Shown: positions 31,106 to 38,847 of the stretch, piece after piece
Numbering within the stretch: position 1 is the first letter of the stretch
Layout of the letters: each line of letters begins with the position of its first letter
NCBI GenBank assembly: GCA_947369085.1
Contig: CANBJR010000019.1
Location: 1-38,847, forward strand
Direction of reading: 5' to 3'
Length of the DNA: 38,847 bases
DNA from: an uncultured Clostridia bacterium
Lineage (GTDB): Bacteria > Bacillota > Clostridia > Oscillospirales > Acutalibacteraceae
Made by a program: the position numbers and the translations under genes
The notes under the pieces: generated by a model
What the model saw: the letters and a program-made list of their open reading frames with translations, nothing else
Database searches by the model: none
Told to the model about the DNA's origin: nothing

Positions 31106-31777
31106 TTAATCCTCCTCAACAACTTTACCGTCGCTTATGGTGATTATCCTGTCAGCCTGCTTTGCAAGCTCCAAATCGTGGGTAATCATTATGATTGTCT
31201 GATTATATGTTCGGTTTGAAATTTTCAGCAGGTTCATAATGTCCTCACTCGCCTTGGTGTCGAGGTTGCCAGTCGGCTCGTCGGCAAGCACAAGCGCAGG
31301 ATTTGAAATAAGCGCACGTGCAATTGACGTTCTCTGCTGCTGACCGCCCGAAAGCTCATTGGGCAGGTGTTTTCTTCTTGCACGCAAGCCGAATGTGTCG
31401 AGAATATCGTTAAGCTGATTTTTATCAACAGGACTTTTGTCAAGGTCGCACGGAAGGGTAATATTTTCCTCCACGGTAAGAATAGGAATCAGGTTATAAA
31501 ACTGATATACAATTCCGATTTGACGTCTGCGGAATATTGCCAGCGTATCGCTGTTCATTTTAGTAATGTCGTTGCCGTCAATAAATATTTTTCCGCTTGT
31601 CGGGCGGTCAACTCCGCCGATAAGGTGCAGAAGCGTTGACTTTCCGCTTCCGCTTGCGCCGACAATTGCGACAAACTCGCCTTTTTCAACAGAAAGCGAA
31701 ATATCGTCAACCGCGTTGACTTTGTTTTCGCCCTCGCCATAGGTTTTTACAAGGTTTTCAACTCTTAAAATTTCCAT
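31106..31777 (-). CDS. ABC transporter ATP-binding protein
   Basis: This 223-residue ATPase has Walker A GASGSGKST (40-48), signature LSGGQ (142-146) and Walker B 'LVLADEPTGNLDT' (Asp165, Glu166), the sequence typical of MacB/LolD/BceA-type ATPases that pair with FtsX permeases. The ATG at 31777 has GGGAGTG upstream; an in-frame opening at 31792 is less likely. It is first in an ATPase-permease pair, followed after a gap by the response regulator and kinase. Confidence 0.95.
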   Translation of the reverse strand: MEILRVENLVKTYGEGENKVNAVDDISLSVEKGEFVAIVGASGSGKSTLLHLIGGVDRPTSGKIFIDGNDITKMNSDTLAIFRRRQIGIVYQFYNLIPILTVEENITLPCDLDKSPVDKNQLNDILDTFGLRARRKHLPNELSGGQQQRTSIARALISNPALVLADEPTGNLDTKASEDIMNLLKISNRTYNQTIIMITHDLELAKQADRIITISDGKVVEED

Positions 31778-31996
31778 ACAACACACTCCCAAAAATACAA
31801 TTATTTTTCATTAAAGACCGCAGGACTTTCCGGACAGTCCTCCCGAGCTTTCAAGCTAATATTACACTCTCAAAATGACTCTAATGTGACTTTCCAAAAT
31901 ATACAATCAGGCAGACAGCATAAATGTTAAAAAGCTGTCTGCCCGACTTTATTGTTAATTATTAATTGATATTTGTAATTTATCAATTGTTATTTG
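31778..31996. other. Gap between Crp-like and ABC genes with Crp terminator
   Basis: The 219-base gap holds a perfect 10-bp hairpin (GGCAGACAGC/GCTGTCTGCC at 31910-31943) that probably ends the Crp-like transcript. It also holds AT-rich repeats at 31950-31995, similar to 26085-26117. The ABC promoter is not obvious. Confidence 0.65.
31910..31943 (-). terminator. Hairpin after Crp-like gene
   Basis: A 10-bp perfect stem with a 14-base loop. The T run lies within the loop rather than after the stem, so the terminator is only fair. Confidence 0.5.
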
Positions 31997-32647
31997 TTAA
32001 TTGTCAACCGTTCCCATTTCTTCAAGCTTGTCACGGTTTTTAATTACTATTTTTCTGTATGATGTCGAAACATATCCGTTTGCCGAAAACCTTCCGAGCG
32101 TTTTGCTCACCGTCACCCTTGACACACCGACTGCGGCGGCTATTTCCTCGTGAGTAAGGCTTACACGTCCGTTATTTTCGCTTTGCAAAAGCAGACGTGC
32201 AATTCGTGCGTCAGCCTGCAAAAACGTCATTGAGTCAAGCTGAGATGAAAGCAGTCTGATTCTGTTTGACAAAATTTCAAGCAGTTCAAACGCAAGCTTG
32301 GGGTGGTTTGTAAAAAGCTTTGTGAGCGTCTGCTTGTCAATCATAACAACCTCGCAGCTTGTTACGGCTCGTGCCGAGCTTACTCTCGGCTTTTTATCAA
32401 AAAACGCGCCCTCGCCGAGCAGTTCTCCCTTTGACGCGGTGTTCAGCGTTTTTTCCATTCCGTCAATTGACGTCATAAAAACGCTTACTCTGCCCTTTTT
32501 CAGATAGCAAAAAGTAGTCGCCAAATCCCCCTGACGGTAGATTATCTCGCCTTTTGCAAAACTGCGGGCTACACCTGACAGCTCAAAAAGCTCTTGCATA
32601 TCCTTTTTTGCTTCCGTTGCCGAATGCGGTACATTAACGTCCTGCAA
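31997..32647 (-). CDS. Crp/Fnr-family transcription regulator
   Basis: This 216-residue protein has a cyclic-nucleotide-binding-like beta barrel ('FAKGEIIYRQGDLATTFCYLKKGRVSVFM', 'GELLGEGAFFDKKPRVSSARAV'). A C-terminal helix-turn-helix follows ('SLTHEEIAAAVGVSRVTVSKTLGRFSANGYV'). No cysteine cluster for an Fe-S centre is seen, so it is not an FNR oxygen sensor. The start appears to be a TTG with GGTGAGG just upstream; no better start is visible. Its target is unknown. Confidence 0.9.
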   Translation of the reverse strand: MQDVNVPHSATEAKKDMQELFELSGVARSFAKGEIIYRQGDLATTFCYLKKGRVSVFMTSIDGMEKTLNTASKGELLGEGAFFDKKPRVSSARAVTSCEVVMIDKQTLTKLFTNHPKLAFELLEILSNRIRLLSSQLDSMTFLQADARIARLLLQSENNGRVSLTHEEIAAAVGVSRVTVSKTLGRFSANGYVSTSYRKIVIKNRDKLEEMGTVDN

Positions 32648-33244
32648 AACCTCACCCCGTTTTCATAATCAGATAATTAGTTTGTAAGATAAATGATAAT
32701 TTAGTCGAGTGCCTCGACACGCAAATCGAGCGAAAAAATCGGTTCTTTCGGTAAAAACGGTCACCCGAATTATAGATTGATATATAGGCAACGTTTAGGG
32801 ACATCAAGGAAATTCCCCTAATAGGCAATGTCGCAAAGCGACAAAAGGGTTGCCGTTTTTGCAGAAAAGCCGTCCCCTACGGCGATACAGGAAACGTTTG
32901 GTTTCAGCCGTAGGGACACGGTGCGCCGTGTCCGGCGGAGTGCCTCCGCACGCAAATTTAAACAATCACAAAGATTAATTATGATGTAAAGTTGTATCTT
33001 GCGCAAGACTTAGAAGAATGTCTTGCTCCCGAGATACCGTTCTATAATTCAAGTCTGACCCATAGGACGTTTAAAAAACATTTCCGTAGGGGACGGGTTC
33101 CTACACGTCCCTTTCACAAAAAATTGCAATGCAATTTTTTGTGCGGACACGGCTGATGTGTCCCTACGTCAACGTTGCTATAATTACAACGCTAAATTAT
33201 CGTTTTGCGTTCATTTTACCATAGTAATTGTTTGTTTTCAAGCA
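32648..33244. other. Intergenic region with palindromic repeats
   Basis: No gene is supported in these 597 bases. Modules include GTCGAGTGCCTCGACACGC at 32703 (also at 25540), a palindrome with GTAGGGACACGG near 32910-32935, and a 27-base element at 33085-33111 close to that at 25989. A further one is at 33120-33168 (AAAAATTGCAATGCAATTTTT). A small minus-strand frame at 32818-33006 is built from these repeats and is not counted. Confidence 0.7.
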
Positions 33245-34396
33245 TTAATCGGCATAGCTGAAGGTAATGCTTGGAGAATAATACACACCGTCCTCCTCGC
33301 TCTCGTAATATCCGATATTTATTTTTTGAGTTTGCGTACTGCCGTCGGTGAATTTTATGGTTACATCAATCACTGCGCCATCAACTGCTTTTTGAATCAT
33401 CCGGCTGTTAAGCTTTACCATTTTTTCGTAAATTGAGTTTTCTTCATCAGACGTTTCTCCGAACTCTCCGTTAATTTGGCGGTTTTCGGCTCTTTCAGCC
33501 ATATACCCATCGTCCAAATCGCAATATTCATTCATCAATCTGTCAATCTCGCTGTCAGTTCTGTCTGTTTCAACAACAAGGCTAATTGCCTGACCGATAT
33601 TAATAATTTTCTCCTTATTTGTCGGATTTTTCAGAGTATAAGTAAATCCGTCGCAGAATTCACCATACAAACCGTCAGCGTGTTCCTTAAATTCCGCTTT
33701 GGTGTACTGCGAATTTTCAAGGCTGTCATAATCGGAAAAATTACCCGTTTCTGCTATATTCTTTCGCTCAAAATATCCGCTTTCGTATATCTTATTAGTT
33801 TCATTGCCGATTTCTTCATCTTCCAAATCCGCGAAAATGTCAGGAGAAATAACAAAATATACGCTTTTTTTGTTTGATTTAAACGTTACGCTCTGTATAT
33901 TACTGCCCTTTATGTTAAGCTCCGTCAATTCAAAATCATTAAAATAATCAACCTTGCCTTGTTTATTGCGGTAACGGGAATCTTCATTTTCAAAGTCCTT
34001 CATAAGGAACTGAGCGCCGTTTATTCCGGAAAACATACCTATCACCGATTTGTTTTCAATCTCAGCCGCATTAGCAGTTATTGAAAATATGTTGCCGTTT
34101 GATTTTTTACTCTGTGAGTTAGTTGTTGCAGTATTGCTTTCAGCCGTTTTTTCATAATTTGAAAAGCCCATATAACACGCCGTGCCTACAAGCACAACCG
34201 CAAGTGAAGCGGCAACGGCTCTTGTCCACGTTGTGTTAAAAATTTTATTTTTCTTAGGCTTATGTTCGCCTCTTTCAAACTGTCTGTCAGCCTCACGCAT
34301 TTTGTTAAGCAGAATTTCTTTCTGATTTCCGCTTAATTTTACGTTTTCTGCTTCGGATTTATATGTTTCTCTGCCAAAATCTTTGTTATCAATCAT
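33245..34396 (-). CDS. Membrane anti-sigma factor (DUF4179-like)
   Basis: This 383-residue protein has a cytoplasmic N-terminus (about 1-50), one membrane helix ('AVAASLAVVLVGTACYMGF') and a large extracellular domain rich in charged residues. That layout matches anti-sigma factors of the DUF4179 type. The ATG at 34396 overlaps the sigma factor stop (ATGATTGA) with AAGGAG seven bases upstream, a common feature of coupled sigma/anti-sigma pairs. It presumably holds the sigma factor inactive until an envelope signal. The signal is unknown. Confidence 0.85.
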   Translation of the reverse strand: MIDNKDFGRETYKSEAENVKLSGNQKEILLNKMREADRQFERGEHKPKKNKIFNTTWTRAVAASLAVVLVGTACYMGFSNYEKTAESNTATTNSQSKKSNGNIFSITANAAEIENKSVIGMFSGINGAQFLMKDFENEDSRYRNKQGKVDYFNDFELTELNIKGSNIQSVTFKSNKKSVYFVISPDIFADLEDEEIGNETNKIYESGYFERKNIAETGNFSDYDSLENSQYTKAEFKEHADGLYGEFCDGFTYTLKNPTNKEKIINIGQAISLVVETDRTDSEIDRLMNEYCDLDDGYMAERAENRQINGEFGETSDEENSIYEKMVKLNSRMIQKAVDGAVIDVTIKFTDGSTQTQKINIGYYESEEDGVYYSPSITFSYAD

Positions 34397-34886
34397 AGCT
34401 CTGCTCCTTTTCGATAATTTCTTTAAGTGCTTTTCTGCCCCTGACAAGCCGTGACTTCACAGCCGACTGCGAAATGTCAAGGATTTTTGCAATTTTTGAT
34501 ATTTTCATATCCTCGTAATAAAAAAGATAAATAGTAACGCTGTACTTGGGCGGCAGTGACATAACATTCTCAAACAGCGTTTTATCGGCAGTCCTGTCCG
34601 ACACACTCTGCTCGGAAATACTGTCAAGCGGAACGCAGTAACGGGCATAAGCCGTGGTTTTACAGCTTTTTGCGCAGTTTACGGCGGCTCGCAGAAGCCA
34701 AGCCTTGAGATGGTCATCATTCTTTATCTTGTACTTATTTTTAATAAGCCTTACAAAAACCTCCTGACAAACGTCAAATGCGTCATCTTTGTTTTTTGTT
34801 ATGTTCAGGGCAACTCTGTAAATAGTGTCGGAATATTCTTTTACAGCTTTGGTAATGAAATCATCAGCGCTGATTAAATCATTCAT
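34389..34886 (-). CDS. ECF-type sigma-70 factor
   Basis: This 165-residue factor has region 2 ('EYSDTIYRVALNITKNKDDAFDVCQEVFVRL', with the core-binding and -10 recognition helices). It also has region 4 ('LPPKYSVTIYLFYYEDMKISKIAKILDISQSAVKSRLVRGRKAL', with its -35 helix-turn-helix). There is no region 1.1 or 3, as in ECF factors. The start at 34886 is the second of two adjacent ATGs, at proper distance from AGGAGG. It is coupled to the anti-sigma gene. A TGCAAC sequence upstream may be its own promoter. Confidence 0.92.
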   Translation of the reverse strand: MNDLISADDFITKAVKEYSDTIYRVALNITKNKDDAFDVCQEVFVRLIKNKYKIKNDDHLKAWLLRAAVNCAKSCKTTAYARYCVPLDSISEQSVSDRTADKTLFENVMSLPPKYSVTIYLFYYEDMKISKIAKILDISQSAVKSRLVRGRKALKEIIEKEQSYD

Positions 34887-34906
34887 CATCAAACCTCCTT
34901 TGCACA

Positions 34907-34936
34907 TAACACTTTTCAAATCAGCAAAAAGTTGCA
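34907..34936 (-). promoter_or_regulatory. Candidate ECF promoter for the sigma operon
   Basis: Minus strand TGCAACTTT (about 34928-34936), then GTGTTA (34907-34912), about 15 bases apart. AAC-type -35 elements are common at promoters read by ECF sigma factors, so autoregulation is possible. This is pattern recognition without alignment support. Confidence 0.35.
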
Positions 34937-35053
34937 GAATTTTTAATTCATATTATTACTATATAAATTTCCTGATCAGATTTTTCGTTAGATGAAGTTT
35001 TTTCACAAAATAAATTTTTTTAAATATTTAATGATTATTTAATAATTATATGA

Positions 35054-35059
35054 TATAAT
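35054..35059 (+). promoter_or_regulatory. -10 element of the dockerin gene
   Basis: Perfect TATAAT, 39 bases upstream of the TTG start, in very AT-rich DNA. The matching -35 is poor (ATGATT at 35031-35036 with 17 bases). Confidence 0.55.
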
Positions 35060-35097
35060 AAAGGCTCATTAATAACAACCACACAGGAGGTATTATT

Positions 35098-37518
35098 TTG
35101 AAAAACAATAAATTTAATTTTTCAAAACACTTAACACGAAAAATTACAGCAATCTTTCTGAGTGCAGTAATGATTTCAGCGGTATGTATTCAGGCGATTC
35201 CTGTTGCGTTTGCATCAGAAATGCTTAACCCTAAGATTACATACACAAACGGAGATTACACTTTTGAAAAGATTTCGCATCCCGATTCACCGGTGGAAAC
35301 TCCCGACGGTATTGTTGATTATATAGGCAACGGCAGTGTTGCTCCGTATGTCAGCGGCGAGAGCGAGAGCAACGGTGACAGAGGTCAGTCCTACAGCTAT
35401 GCTTCAGCAGTACACGGCGACTGGGTATATATCAACACTATGTACGGCGGACTCGGCGTTTCTTCTATTCTCGGAATCGGTATGAGCGGAATGAGTCCTG
35501 AAGTTTCAAAGGCAATGATGGACGCAATGTACAACGGAAATTTGTACACGGGCGAGCCTGACGGCAAATATGCAGGCGGTATCCTTATCAAATTTAATGT
35601 AAAAACGGGAGAAACAAAAATTCTTATGTCCCGTGATACAAACGGACTGATTCCTACATTCCGCAGTGCACTTGAAATGAACGGCAAGCTCTACTTTGTC
35701 GGTATGATTATTGATATTAACAAGCTTACTCCTGCTGAAATCTCAAAGGCTATTGCAATGCAGAACGGCTTCCCTTGCATTTATGAGATTGACCCCGAAA
35801 ATAACGATAAGATGACTTGCATTTATAATTGTGTAGATGTTGACGGTTATCGTAAGCTTGTAGAAGACAAGGTGTTTACTTCAACTCGTGCAATCGGCAC
35901 ATATCAGGATAATCTTATTGCAGGCTGTCTTGATACCGACGGAGTATTCCTTTGTGCGTCGAAAGATCCGTCAGAGGGTCAGGATTCATTTAAGGTAATT
36001 GCAACAATGGAGGATTTGTTTAATTATCCTGCTTATCACCGTTCAGATGTAAACGGCGGCGGCGGTATTTATCAGGTAATTGAGTACAACAATAAGCTTT
36101 ATGTTGTTGTATGTACAGGAACCGCCGACACAAAAAATCCCGAAACAGGCACATTAAGAACCTTTGCAATTGTTCGAGGCGAGTGCAACGGACCTGTAGA
36201 CGACAGAAATTCCTGGACATGGTCAGTGCTTGCAGGCGATAAGAATGACGGCGCAAAATATCCGTTTGGTCTTGATGAAGAGCGTGTAAGCTGCGGTGCC
36301 TGCACTCTTGAAATATATGACGGCTATCTTTATATCGGCGAATATAACGACGTTTCAAGTGCGTTACAGGGATTTGTTTTAAGAAAAGACTTTACAACTC
36401 AGGCTACTAACCTTGAGCAGTCAGTAAATCTTTATCGTATGGACGCAGACGAAGAAATTGAGATGATTGTCGGTGACCCGACCTCAACATTCCCTCAGGG
36501 CGGTATTTCAGGTATGGGTTCAGGTTATGAAACTCATATGAGCCAATATACCTGGCAGATGACCGTGTATGACGGCAAGCTCTATGTCAGCACAATGGAC
36601 ACAACAACCCTGCTTGAGCCGATTGCTCAGCTTACCAACGGCGACATTATCAATATGACAGAGGAAGAATGGAATCGTCAGGTTGAGTATATTCGTGTTC
36701 TTCTTGAGCTTTTAAAGGGCTCAGACGATAATACAGAAACAACGGATAGATTGATTAAATCAGCTGTTGAAGATGCTTCTGACCGCGCAACCGAAACAAT
36801 GGACAAAAAGACTGAAATTGAGCTTACAAAAGATCAGACTGCTGAACTTAAACAGGCTGTTAATGACGGTGATTTGGATGAAACAATTTCAAATAACACA
36901 CTTGACAAGCTCACGGAAATCAATAATGAGCTTACAAAACTTTCATCATTGATTAACACAACAAAGACAGATGAATTTCTTAACATTTACAGCAAGATTC
37001 TTGCTGCGCTTGAAAAGCTTGAAGCGTATTTGCCCGAAAGCGCAAAGCCGATTTACGATATGCTTATGAGTTATGCAACAGAGGAAAACCTTAAAGCTAT
37101 TTCAAAGTCACTTAAATATATGGCAACCTCTAAGGCAGGATTTGACCTTTATGAGATTACTCAGAATGACGACGGCAGTGTTGATATTGCAACTGTGACA
37201 AATAACGGATTTGGAGATCGCTACAATCACGGCTTGCGCATATTTGCAAACACACCTGATTATTGGGTAGTCGGCACGGCAAACCCATTCTATGGCACAC
37301 AGCTTTGGAGAATGGAACATAAACCGAACTCGGAATATGAGATTGGCGATGTAAACCGCGACGGCGCAGTTACAATTGCTGACGCAACTATGATTCAAAA
37401 GCAAGCTGCTTCATTAATAGAATTTGATGATGAACAAATGATGCTCGCTGATGTAAACGGTGACGGTTCTGTCAGTGTAATAGATGCAACCGAAATCCAA
37501 AAACTCCTTGCAGAATAA
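35098..37518 (+). CDS. Secreted beta-propeller-like protein with type I dockerin
   Basis: This 806-residue protein starts at TTG with AGGAGG seven bases upstream. A signal peptide (residues 1-39, 'AIFLSAVMISAVCIQAIPVAFA') precedes a long domain of repeated 'GKLYFVG', 'NKLYVVV', 'GYLYIGE', 'GKLYVST' and 'DYWVVGT' strands, typical of propeller blades. A charged helical insertion (about 540-690) interrupts the last blades. The C-terminal 57 residues (750-806) are a dockerin with two calcium-binding repeats ('GDVNRDGAVTIADATMIQK', 'ADVNGDGSVSVIDATEIQK'). It should attach through a cohesin to a surface or secreted complex. The enzyme or binding role is unknown; no glycoside hydrolase motif is seen. 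Confidence 0.9.
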   Translation: MKNNKFNFSKHLTRKITAIFLSAVMISAVCIQAIPVAFASEMLNPKITYTNGDYTFEKISHPDSPVETPDGIVDYIGNGSVAPYVSGESESNGDRGQSYSYASAVHGDWVYINTMYGGLGVSSILGIGMSGMSPEVSKAMMDAMYNGNLYTGEPDGKYAGGILIKFNVKTGETKILMSRDTNGLIPTFRSALEMNGKLYFVGMIIDINKLTPAEISKAIAMQNGFPCIYEIDPENNDKMTCIYNCVDVDGYRKLVEDKVFTSTRAIGTYQDNLIAGCLDTDGVFLCASKDPSEGQDSFKVIATMEDLFNYPAYHRSDVNGGGGIYQVIEYNNKLYVVVCTGTADTKNPETGTLRTFAIVRGECNGPVDDRNSWTWSVLAGDKNDGAKYPFGLDEERVSCGACTLEIYDGYLYIGEYNDVSSALQGFVLRKDFTTQATNLEQSVNLYRMDADEEIEMIVGDPTSTFPQGGISGMGSGYETHMSQYTWQMTVYDGKLYVSTMDTTTLLEPIAQLTNGDIINMTEEEWNRQVEYIRVLLELLKGSDDNTETTDRLIKSAVEDASDRATETMDKKTEIELTKDQTAELKQAVNDGDLDETISNNTLDKLTEINNELTKLSSLINTTKTDEFLNIYSKILAALEKLEAYLPESAKPIYDMLMSYATEENLKAISKSLKYMATSKAGFDLYEITQNDDGSVDIATVTNNGFGDRYNHGLRIFANTPDYWVVGTANPFYGTQLWRMEHKPNSEYEIGDVNRDGAVTIADATMIQKQAASLIEFDDEQMMLADVNGDGSVSVIDATEIQKLLAE

Positions 37519-37537
37519 CTAAAATATTTTATAACAG

Positions 37538-37575
37538 AAAATGGTATCCTCTTTTACAGGCGGATACCATTTTTT
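37538..37575 (+). terminator. Terminator of the dockerin gene
   Basis: Stem AAATGGTATCC/GGATACCATTT with a 12-base loop and TTTTTT tail, 20 bases after the stop. It abuts the IS66 end. Confidence 0.85.
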
Positions 37576-37623
37576 GTAACCGTCAAATAAAGCACACCTT
37601 GACTCCGAAGGAAAGTGTCAAAT

Positions 37624-37905
37624 TCAATAAATATTGCCTGAAAGCATATCAAGCACTTGTTTGTAGCCGTAATTCATTTTTCTGCGAAGCTCGCTGTCAC
37701 TCATATTATCACTTTCGTCAAAGACATCAGATATGTAATACACAAAGGCTTCTGCGACAGGCTCGTTTTCACGACACATTTTTGCATATCTTTGCATTAA
37801 GTGATAATTGAAATCACAATCTAAATCAAAACGGCTGTTTTTCTTATCGATAAAATCCTTTACAAACTTCATCATAAAGTCAATATTGGGAGTGCTATTC
37901 TTCAT
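37624..37905 (-). CDS. Small hypothetical protein coupled to the IS66 transposase gene
   Basis: This 93-residue protein starts 'MKNSTPNIDFMMKFVKDFIDKKNSRFDLDCDF' and is helical and charged. No family is recognised. Its ATG overlaps the end of the transposase gene by 11 bases, so it is probably translated by coupling and belongs to the IS. It is not TnpA or TnpB, which normally lie upstream of TnpC. A role in transposition or host interaction is unproven. Confidence 0.72.
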   Translation of the reverse strand: MKNSTPNIDFMMKFVKDFIDKKNSRFDLDCDFNYHLMQRYAKMCRENEPVAEAFVYYISDVFDESDNMSDSELRRKMNYGYKQVLDMLSGNIY

Positions 37906-38847
37906 CTTTGGTTGCCTCCATTTTTAAATTCTGCGGAACATTTTTACTGTACGGCAGATAATCCGTAATGTCATTGCCCTGCCTTGTCATTTCAAAAGCA
38001 TATTCAAGATAGTCGTACGGCTTAAGATTATTTACCTTAGCTGTTTCTATGACGGAATAGATTATCGCTGATGAATCTGCTCCGTCAGGTGTGTTGCAGA
38101 AAAGCCAGTTCTTTCTGCCTATGACAAACGGCTTTATCGCTCTTTCCGCCGAATTGTTTGTAAGCTCAATTTTCGGGTTTTCAAGAAAAGCTTCAAGCGT
38201 TACCCTCTGATTCAGAGCATAGGTAATTGCCCTGCCTGTCATACTTTTGGGCAGAGTTCTCCCTTGGTTTTCTTCGCAGAATTCAAAAAATTCCTTAACC
38301 TTGTCGGCTGACTTATCTTTGCGTATCTTTTCGATTTCATCAAGTGTGTATTCCGGGTTTCCTTTTTGCGGCTTTTCAAGTAAAAATATTTTTTCAATCA
38401 TAAGAAAACCCTGTCCTGCTATGGTGCTGTAATCGGTTTTATCCTCCTGCACATCCAATGCATTTAGGAAATATCGCCTCAGGTGTGCCCAGCAACCGCA
38501 TCGTTTTGTGTTTTCTACCTTGTCATAGCCTGTCCAGCCGTCACAGTGAAGATACCCTGAAAATTCACTCAGAAATTTCTTTGCAAAATCTCCGCTCCTT
38601 CCGACCTCGTAATCGTACAGAACTATCGGATTTCCTTCATATCTGCCTGTTTTGTAAACCCACATATATGATTTTGCACCCGGTTCTTTTCCCGGTTCGT
38701 TCAAAACCTCAAGCGGCGTTTCATCTGCGTGAAGAAACTGCTTTGATACAAGCTCTTTTCGCATTTCCTCATATATTGGCTTTAAGAGATTTGCTCCCTT
38801 TATCATCCAATTCGCCATGGTCTGACGGGTAAGATTTACTCCCATTC
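37895..38847 (-). CDS. tnpC: IS66 transposase TnpC (5' part beyond window edge)
   Basis: The frame runs off the right edge; 316 residues are visible from 'MGVNLTRQTMANWMIKGANLL'. The DDE domain is clear: 'FLHADETPLEV' (first Asp), 'YLHCDGWTGYDKV' (second Asp) and 'NNSAERAIKPFVIGRKNWLF' (Glu and the IS66 signature). A C-terminal IS66 domain follows ('SSAIIYSVIETAKVNNLKPYDYL'). The N-terminal helix-turn-helix and zinc-finger parts are missing, as expected for truncation by the window. No frameshift is seen in the visible part, so it may be functional. Confidence 0.93.
   Translation of the reverse strand, partial: MGVNLTRQTMANWMIKGANLLKPIYEEMRKELVSKQFLHADETPLEVLNEPGKEPGAKSYMWVYKTGRYEGNPIVLYDYEVGRSGDFAKKFLSEFSGYLHCDGWTGYDKVENTKRCGCWAHLRRYFLNALDVQEDKTDYSTIAGQGFLMIEKIFLLEKPQKGNPEYTLDEIEKIRKDKSADKVKEFFEFCEENQGRTLPKSMTGRAITYALNQRVTLEAFLENPKIELTNNSAERAIKPFVIGRKNWLFCNTPDGADSSAIIYSVIETAKVNNLKPYDYLEYAFEMTRQGNDITDYLPYSKNVPQNLKMEATKDEE

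Larger units (their letters stand above)
37576..38847. mobile_element. IS66-family insertion sequence, one end (cut by window edge)
   Basis: The element contains a partial TnpC transposase and a small gene. Its boundary is proposed at GTAACCGTCAAATAAAG (37576), like the GTAAGCG ends of IS66 elements. It begins right after the dockerin terminator. The other end is beyond the window, so the target duplication cannot be checked. Confidence 0.65.

Noticed and set aside
32818..33006. A 62-codon minus-strand frame
   Set aside because: It consists of host palindromic repeats and has no domain or ribosome site.
1..38847. tRNA, rRNA, CRISPR array, retron or diversity-generating retroelement
   Set aside because: No cloverleaf, rRNA-like segment, regularly spaced repeats or reverse transcriptase was seen on either strand.

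Overview
The window looks like a gut Clostridia genome (Bacillota, probably a Ruminococcaceae/Oscillospiraceae relative). The evidence is the roughly 40% GC feel, strong GGAGG ribosome sites, a secreted protein with a C-terminal type I dockerin, a two-component/ABC cassette, an ECF sigma/anti-sigma pair and a dense set of short palindromic intergenic repeats. The species is an inference.

Positions 1 to about 25504 are the left part of a Mu-like transposable prophage. It reads right to left on the minus strand, and its far end lies outside the window. Control region: a LexA/S24-type repressor (24120-25061, plus strand) faces a Xre/Ner-like regulator (23746-23973, minus). The two divergent promoters share four 15-bp operator dyads. 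Early operon (23973 down to 16000): several small unknown genes, a MuA-like DDE transposase, a MuB-like ATPase, small accessory genes, an AbrB/zinc-ribbon protein, a GemA-like protein and a Mor-family activator. Late operon (15903 to the window edge): Mu gp25/gp26/gp27-like genes, a NusG-like antiterminator, TerS, TerL, portal, MuF with a toxin-like C-terminus, GP20-type scaffold, P22-like coat protein, connector and minor capsid proteins, tail tube, tail chaperones and a tape measure cut by the window edge. The phage is mosaic: Mu-type replication and regulation joined to an SPP1/A118-like head and a long flexible tail.

The most striking RNA elements are two copies of a type II hammerhead ribozyme architecture on the minus strand (21807-21870 and 23186-23250). 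They carry compensatory stem changes and a conserved candidate pseudoknot. One sits in the transposase leader and the other between early cistrons, so the early mRNA may self-cleave on both sides of a small-gene block. Other notable regulation: a candidate Mor-activated late promoter whose -10 lies in the 5' arm of an intrinsic terminator, hairpin terminators inside the late operon that could be targets of the NusG-like protein, and a perfect TTGACA-17-TATAAT promoter driving a lipoprotein moron inside the tail operon.

Positions 25505 to 37575 are host DNA. A palindrome-rich intergenic stretch is followed by a sensor kinase and response regulator, an FtsX-type permease and its ATPase, a Crp/Fnr regulator, an ECF sigma factor with its coupled membrane anti-sigma factor (all minus), and a plus-strand secreted beta-propeller-like dockerin protein. 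From 37576 to the end is one end of an IS66-family insertion sequence with a truncated TnpC transposase and a small coupled gene.
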